43,695 bases of DNA from Deltaproteobacteria bacterium (lineage in GTDB: Bacteria; Desulfobacterota; Desulfobacteria; Desulfobacterales; ETH-SRB1), in the NCBI GenBank assembly GCA_030262895.1, contig JAJSZW010000015.1, forward strand, positions 1 to 43,695. Direction: 5' to 3'. Of this stretch, positions 41,125 through 43,695 are shown piece after piece. Position 1 is the first letter of the stretch, and each line of letters opens with the position of its first letter. The position numbers were made by a program, and so were the translations under genes. Below the pieces are notes generated by a model. It was not told the DNA's origin, searched no databases, and worked only from the letters and a program-made list of their open reading frames with translations.

Positions 41125-41448
41125 TCAGTCCTTGCTGATCTTGAAATCTACCCTGGTACCCCTTGGAGAGAGAAATATCTTCTTCTCCTTCTCCTTCCCC
41201 TTGACCTTAAGGGTATATTCCCCTGGCTTTAATTCTTTTGAGTAAAACCCGGATCTGTTGGTTGTGGTTGAGGTTGAGGTTGAATCACTCTCTTTCTCAC
41301 CTTTAACAATAATGACCTCCACATAACTGACTGGCCCACCGTTCCTGTATAAGACCTGGCCATACAGCTCTGCGTTTGCGGCAGAGGCGTTCTGATCCAA
41401 CAGGAGAAAAGAAAATAGTAATAAAAGGATAATTCTGAAGCTCTTCAT
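41125..41448 (-). CDS. Secreted carboxypeptidase-regulatory-like (Ig-fold) protein
   Basis: A 107-aa protein from the ATG at 41448, which has GGAGGT seven bases upstream; the open frame extends seven codons further without a ribosome site. A signal peptide spans about 1-23 (MKSFRIILLLLFSFLLL, cut after ASA). The mature part is a single beta-sandwich of the CarboxypepD_reg type: LYGQVLYRNGGPVSYVEVIIVKG, then GFYSKELKPGEYTLKVKG. A Ser/Thr run (STSTSTTTN) links the two sheets. Such domains are carried by outer-surface or periplasmic proteins; alone, its role is unknown. It lies just after attC-like site A in cassette order. Confidence 0.75.
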   Translation of the reverse strand: MKSFRIILLLLFSFLLLDQNASAANAELYGQVLYRNGGPVSYVEVIIVKGEKESDSTSTSTTTNRSGFYSKELKPGEYTLKVKGKEKEKKIFLSPRGTRVDFKISKD

Positions 41449-41497
41449 CTGTTTCACCTCCACTTTCAAAAAGAAGTTTTATTTCTCCGTATTAAAG

Positions 41498-41602
41498 GCT
41501 ATAACGCCTTAACTGAGCAACGGCGGTAAAGATTTTCGCTCCGATTAATTATTTTCCGTGAGCGAACCAGCGTCTACCGTTAGCTCAAGTGATTTGTTAT
41601 GT
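41498..41602 (-). repeat. attC-like site A (integron cassette recombination site)
   Basis: On the minus strand this reads ACATAAC, then AAATCACTTGAGCTAACGG, a central stem (GGTTCGCTC against GAGCGAAAA), CCGTTGCTCAGTTAAGGC and GTTATAG. The outer boxes ACATAAC/GTTATAG and inner boxes GAGCTAACGG/CCGTTGCTC pair with an unpaired base, the hallmark of attC sites. It begins six bases after the stop codon of the diheme cytochrome gene, as expected for a cassette. Sites B and C share much of the sequence. Confidence 0.65.
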
Positions 41603-41607
41603 TTACC

Positions 41608-42255
41608 TTATTTAGGAATTTTTACATTATCATCTTCATAAATTCCGTTTTCAGCAGTCGTGTGGCACGCAGAACAGTTCGATAATGAACCAATGGATTC
41701 CCGTTTGAAAACGTTCGGGGAAATCTCATGATGTTTTTCTCGGATATAAGGGGTGTCGGTGATCCTCATAGGCACATGGTTCCCCAAACTTCGCATAATT
41801 TTAACAGCACGTTTTGCTGAGCTGTATTCCGCACTGTTCGATTTTAGATAGTCTGAAATGGCCTTTCTTGAATCGTCATCCAGTTCGATCGACTCTCCGA
41901 AATGGTCATCAAGGTTAGTCAGAATTTCCATCCAGGAAGCTTCCGGCAGCAACTCAGGTTGATATGCAAAGTGGCAGGCCCCGCACTCTTCTTTGTAGGT
42001 TGGATTATTCACTGGTTTTAGATAACTTCCATCATGCTCATTGTCGCGGTGCCTCTTACGGTTTCTTTTGCGGTGTTTGTGATCATCATCATCGTCATCA
42101 TCATCATCATCGTCATCATCGTCATCCCAATCTAAAATTTTATGGAACCAACTCTTTTCCTTGTGGTCATCGTCGGCCGCAGCTAAATATAACGCTCCGC
42201 TGAAAACGATTAGGATAAACGTTAAAAACATAGTGAGTGTTGTCTTTCTGTTCAT
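41608..42255 (-). CDS. Diheme cytochrome c (DHC family) with a poly-aspartate run
   Basis: A 215-aa exported protein: signal peptide about 1-26 (ends YLAAA), then an unusual run of 15 aspartates (44-58; bases 42082-42126) followed at once by a His/Lys/Arg-rich stretch (59-70), then the diheme cytochrome c domain with CGACH (91-95) and CSACH (about 193-197). The text CGACHFAYQPELLPEASW, KIMRSLGNHVPMRITDTPYI and SIGSLSNCSACH is typical of the DHC family, often linked to cytochrome b561-type membrane partners, not seen here. ACAGGT precedes the ATG by seven bases. It is enclosed by attC-like sites A and B, so it looks like a gene cassette. The Asp run is encoded by GAT/GAC repeats, open to length change. 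Confidence 0.85.
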   Translation of the reverse strand: MNRKTTLTMFLTFILIVFSGALYLAAADDDHKEKSWFHKILDWDDDDDDDDDDDDDDDHKHRKRNRKRHRDNEHDGSYLKPVNNPTYKEECGACHFAYQPELLPEASWMEILTNLDDHFGESIELDDDSRKAISDYLKSNSAEYSSAKRAVKIMRSLGNHVPMRITDTPYIREKHHEISPNVFKRESIGSLSNCSACHTTAENGIYEDDNVKIPK

Positions 42256-42278
42256 TTTTTTACCTGTAATATGGATAT

Positions 42279-42382
42279 GTTATATAATTGAACTGAGCTA
42301 CGGCGCACTGTATTTCATCCTGACTAATCATTTAACGAGAAACGAACCAGCGTTTCCCGTTAGCTCCGGTGATTTGATATGC
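42279..42382 (-). repeat. attC-like site B
   Basis: On the minus strand: GCATATC, AAATCACCGGAGCTAACGGG, a central stem, GCCGTAGCTCAGTTC and ATTATAT. It shares GGAGCTAACGG, AACGCTGGTTCG and GTAGCTCAGTT with site A or C. The outer boxes are changed from the GTT core, so it may be worn. It starts four bases after the VapC stop and ends 23 bases before the cytochrome start. Confidence 0.6.
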
Positions 42383-42385
42383 ATT

Positions 42386-42805
42386 TTATTTTCTTGTTAC
42401 TCTTGGCGTGTGAAGTGTAATCGGAATATGCTTCCTGTAATGACTGAAGTCATTATCAGTTGAAAATATAGGCATATTGTTTCTTGTTGAAACAGCGCAA
42501 ATCAAAAAATCTGTATTTGAACCTTGAATACCTTTACGGCGGAGGGTATTAAAATATTCTGCCGCTAATTCAAAGTCTTCTGAGGCAAGTGGTAAGTCGG
42601 GAAAAGCAGACAATATTTTTTTTAACTCTGAAAATTGTTGCTTTCTTTTCACTCCAGAAAGAATTTCTTGCCGAATTGGGCCAATTAACTGCACTCTCAC
42701 TTCTTCAATCAGCTCTTGAAACTCAACAAGTTCAATATTGGGGCCAGACTGTTTCTTTCTGCGAAGGGCCAGAGACCAAATACATGTGTCTACTAAAACC
42801 TTCAT
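42386..42805 (-). CDS. vapC: Type II toxin VapC (PIN-domain ribonuclease)
   Basis: A 139-aa PIN-domain protein. The acidic metal-binding residues are visible: Asp6 in VLVDTCIWS, Glu at about 44 (IRQEILSG), Asp at about 99 in GSNTDFLICAVS, and Asp in IFSTDNDF near 117. VapC toxins cut tRNA or rRNA when free of antitoxin. Its ATG overlaps the VapB stop (ATGA), so the pair is translated together. The gene lies between attC-like sites B and C; toxin-antitoxin pairs are frequent in integron arrays, where they hinder cassette loss. Confidence 0.9.
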   Translation of the reverse strand: MKVLVDTCIWSLALRRKKQSGPNIELVEFQELIEEVRVQLIGPIRQEILSGVKRKQQFSELKKILSAFPDLPLASEDFELAAEYFNTLRRKGIQGSNTDFLICAVSTRNNMPIFSTDNDFSHYRKHIPITLHTPRVTRK

Positions 42806-43002
42806 TTAACCTTCCGCTGTTCTTTATAATTATAATCAGATCCATATTCTATCTTGCCAAAAAGGTTTATGATCTCAACCTGTTTGCGCCTTTGGATATA
42901 CTCAAGGAGCGCTTCAGTTACGACTGCTTTTTTGGTACGATGTTGACCAACTATAAGGGCTTCTTCTATTAATTTATCGTCAATTGCTAAATTAGTGGGC
43001 AT
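42802..43002 (-). CDS. vapB: Type II antitoxin VapB
   Basis: A 66-aa antitoxin. The N-terminal half (MPTNLAIDDKLIEEALIVGQ, then TKKAVVTEALLEYIQRRK) is a ribbon-helix-helix of the VapB/DUF2191 type that binds DNA as a dimer; the C-terminal half would wrap around the toxin. GGAGGT lies six bases before the ATG. It overlaps vapC by four bases. A palindrome just upstream (43022-43053) is its likely operator. Confidence 0.87.
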   Translation of the reverse strand: MPTNLAIDDKLIEEALIVGQHRTKKAVVTEALLEYIQRRKQVEIINLFGKIEYGSDYNYKEQRKVK

Positions 43003-43021
43003 AATTTACCTCCATATTTTC

Positions 43022-43053
43022 TTACACATAATAATATAACTTATCATGTGTAA
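43022..43053 (-). promoter_or_regulatory. Palindromic operator/promoter of vapBC
   Basis: TTACACATAATAA (43022-43034) and TTATCATGTGTAA (43041-43053) are inverted copies with one mismatch and a six-base centre. On the minus strand TATTAT, inside the palindrome, makes a good -10 with TTGGTT 17 bases upstream as a weak -35. Binding of the VapBC complex here would block the promoter, as is known for this family. Confidence 0.6.
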
Positions 43054-43088
43054 AACCAAAAGACAACTAGATGATTATTATTTTGTAT

Positions 43089-43183
43089 ATCATTCTAAAC
43101 TGAGCTACGGCACTCCACACTATGTATTATTCAGGCTTATCCGAGAGCCTCCCAACTACTGCCGTTAGCTCCAGTGCTTTGTT
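43089..43183 (-). repeat. attC-like site C, interrupted by an intron
   Basis: On the minus strand: AAC, AAAGCACTGGAGCTAACGGC, a central stretch with GAGGCTCTCGG, GTGCCGTAGCTCAGTTTAG. It shares GGAGCTAACGG and GCCGTAGCTCAGTT with site B. The outer box on the right is cut by the group II intron after TTTGTT (43178-43183), the place where group IIC-attC introns are known to insert; the rest of the box must lie beyond the window. Confidence 0.6.
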
Positions 43184-43695
43184 GTGTGCCGGGCAAGGCC
43201 CGGCTGCTAAATGGTGATATCTGAAACAATGACACATGTTTCAGATAAAGTCCAGACCCAGCCTGATGGAGGCGAAGGGTAGCCAATGGCAAGGGGATTG
43301 TCGCGAGGCAATTTCTGAAGGAGGCCGGAGGCAAAAGCGTGGGTCGACGTACAGGTATGCCCCGTATCGAAAGATAGAGGGCAGGCAGATGAGGCGGGGG
43401 ATCCGGGACGAGTCCGCAACACAGGACAAAGTCCTCTATCCATCATGGTGAACTCCGTATATCTGACGATCGTGCGCTGAAAGTAGCCGATGTTCACCCC
43501 GGGAGGCCCACTGCATCTCGTTATGACATCTGTGTGAAATTACCGGAATAGGGAAGGCCGGTATACTAAATTTTCCCGGCGTTGGTGGAAGATCGTATCC
43601 TGACCGCCGGCGAGCCAAACTCTGCGAGGAGAGGAAACCACGAATCAAGGGATACGACGGCAGATGAAATATCGAGTGAGCAAACCGTAAGGAGC
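43184..43695 (+). mobile_element. Group II intron, 5' part (probably class IIC-attC)
   Basis: The element begins with the group II 5' end GTGTG, followed by GCCGGGC/GCCCGGC stem (43188-43204). Typical domain I text of bacterial group II introns follows: GGGTAGCCAATGGCAAGGG, then TCGCGAGGCAATTTCTGAAG, GAGGCCGGAGGCAAAAGC and GTCGACGTACAGG. It is on the plus strand, opposite to the cassettes, and sits in the attC-like site C, both as known for group IIC-attC introns. The window ends before the reverse-transcriptase gene, which should start soon after. Short open frames inside are RNA structure, not genes. Confidence 0.82.

Noticed and set aside
42082..42126. GAT/GAC run as a CRISPR-like or satellite array
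   Set aside because: It is in frame within the cytochrome gene and encodes 15 Asp; there are no spacers.
43207..43497. Several open frames on both strands at the right end
   Set aside because: They lie in the RNA domain I of the group II intron, which is structured RNA and not coding.

Overview
The window reads as chromosomal DNA of a sulfate-reducing member of the Desulfobacterota, probably Desulfobacterales. It opens with the end of a Tmc-type redox complex (an HdrD-like CCG-domain subunit and an acidic tetraheme cytochrome c3). The DNA is AT-rich, most genes lie on the minus strand, and intergenic spaces are full of foldback repeats and 7-bp tandem repeats. No rRNA, tRNA or CRISPR array was seen.

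Layout. (1) 1-3.7 kb: tmcB-like and tmcA-like genes, an Rrf2 regulator, an HNH nuclease and a short NAGS-like acetyltransferase, separated by repeat-rich spacers. (2) 3.7-10.6 kb: a tight minus-strand operon gyrA-gpsA-small Cys protein-pgk-DedA/VTT membrane protein-unknown 368-aa protein; upstream of it lies a perM-like AI-2E family gene. (3) 12-19.8 kb: an unusual minus-strand metabolic cluster: MarR regulator, zinc-ribbon protein, two paralogous short MttB-family methyltransferases enclosing an AsnB-type amidotransferase and an FAD amine/amino-acid oxidase, then a nitrilase-family amidase and a 52-aa membrane protein. (4) 19.9-34.9 kb: rarA, a 2597-aa iterative PKS with enediyne-PKS-like order (KS-AT-ACP-KR-DH-PPTase-like) extended by two fused hot-dog thioesterases, and a divergent 1.8-kb-residue-class signalling protein (Ser/Thr kinase, AAA ATPase, GAF, PAS, HD-GYP). 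(5) 35-39.9 kb: housekeeping genes der, tsaD, nagZ and mltG. (6) 40-43.7 kb: a stretch that looks like an integron cassette array read on the minus strand: a two-gene unit of unknown role, a diheme cytochrome c cassette, a VapBC cassette, and three related attC-like sites. The outermost attC-like site is interrupted at TTTGTT|GTGTG by the 5' part of a group II intron that runs off the window.

How the genes may work together. The PKS and the HstK-like/HD-GYP protein share one divergent promoter region, so the sensor may control synthesis of the polyketide or lipid, in a way that recalls HstK-family kinases and heterocyst glycolipids in cyanobacteria. The MttB/AsnB/FAD-oxidase/nitrilase cluster looks like a pathway for a methylated amine or betaine-like amino acid made or broken down through an amide; no corrinoid protein is seen next to it and neither MttB gene has an in-frame amber (pyrrolysine) codon. 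The cassette region is the most clearly mobile part of the window. All functional statements are from reading the sequence; no database search was run.
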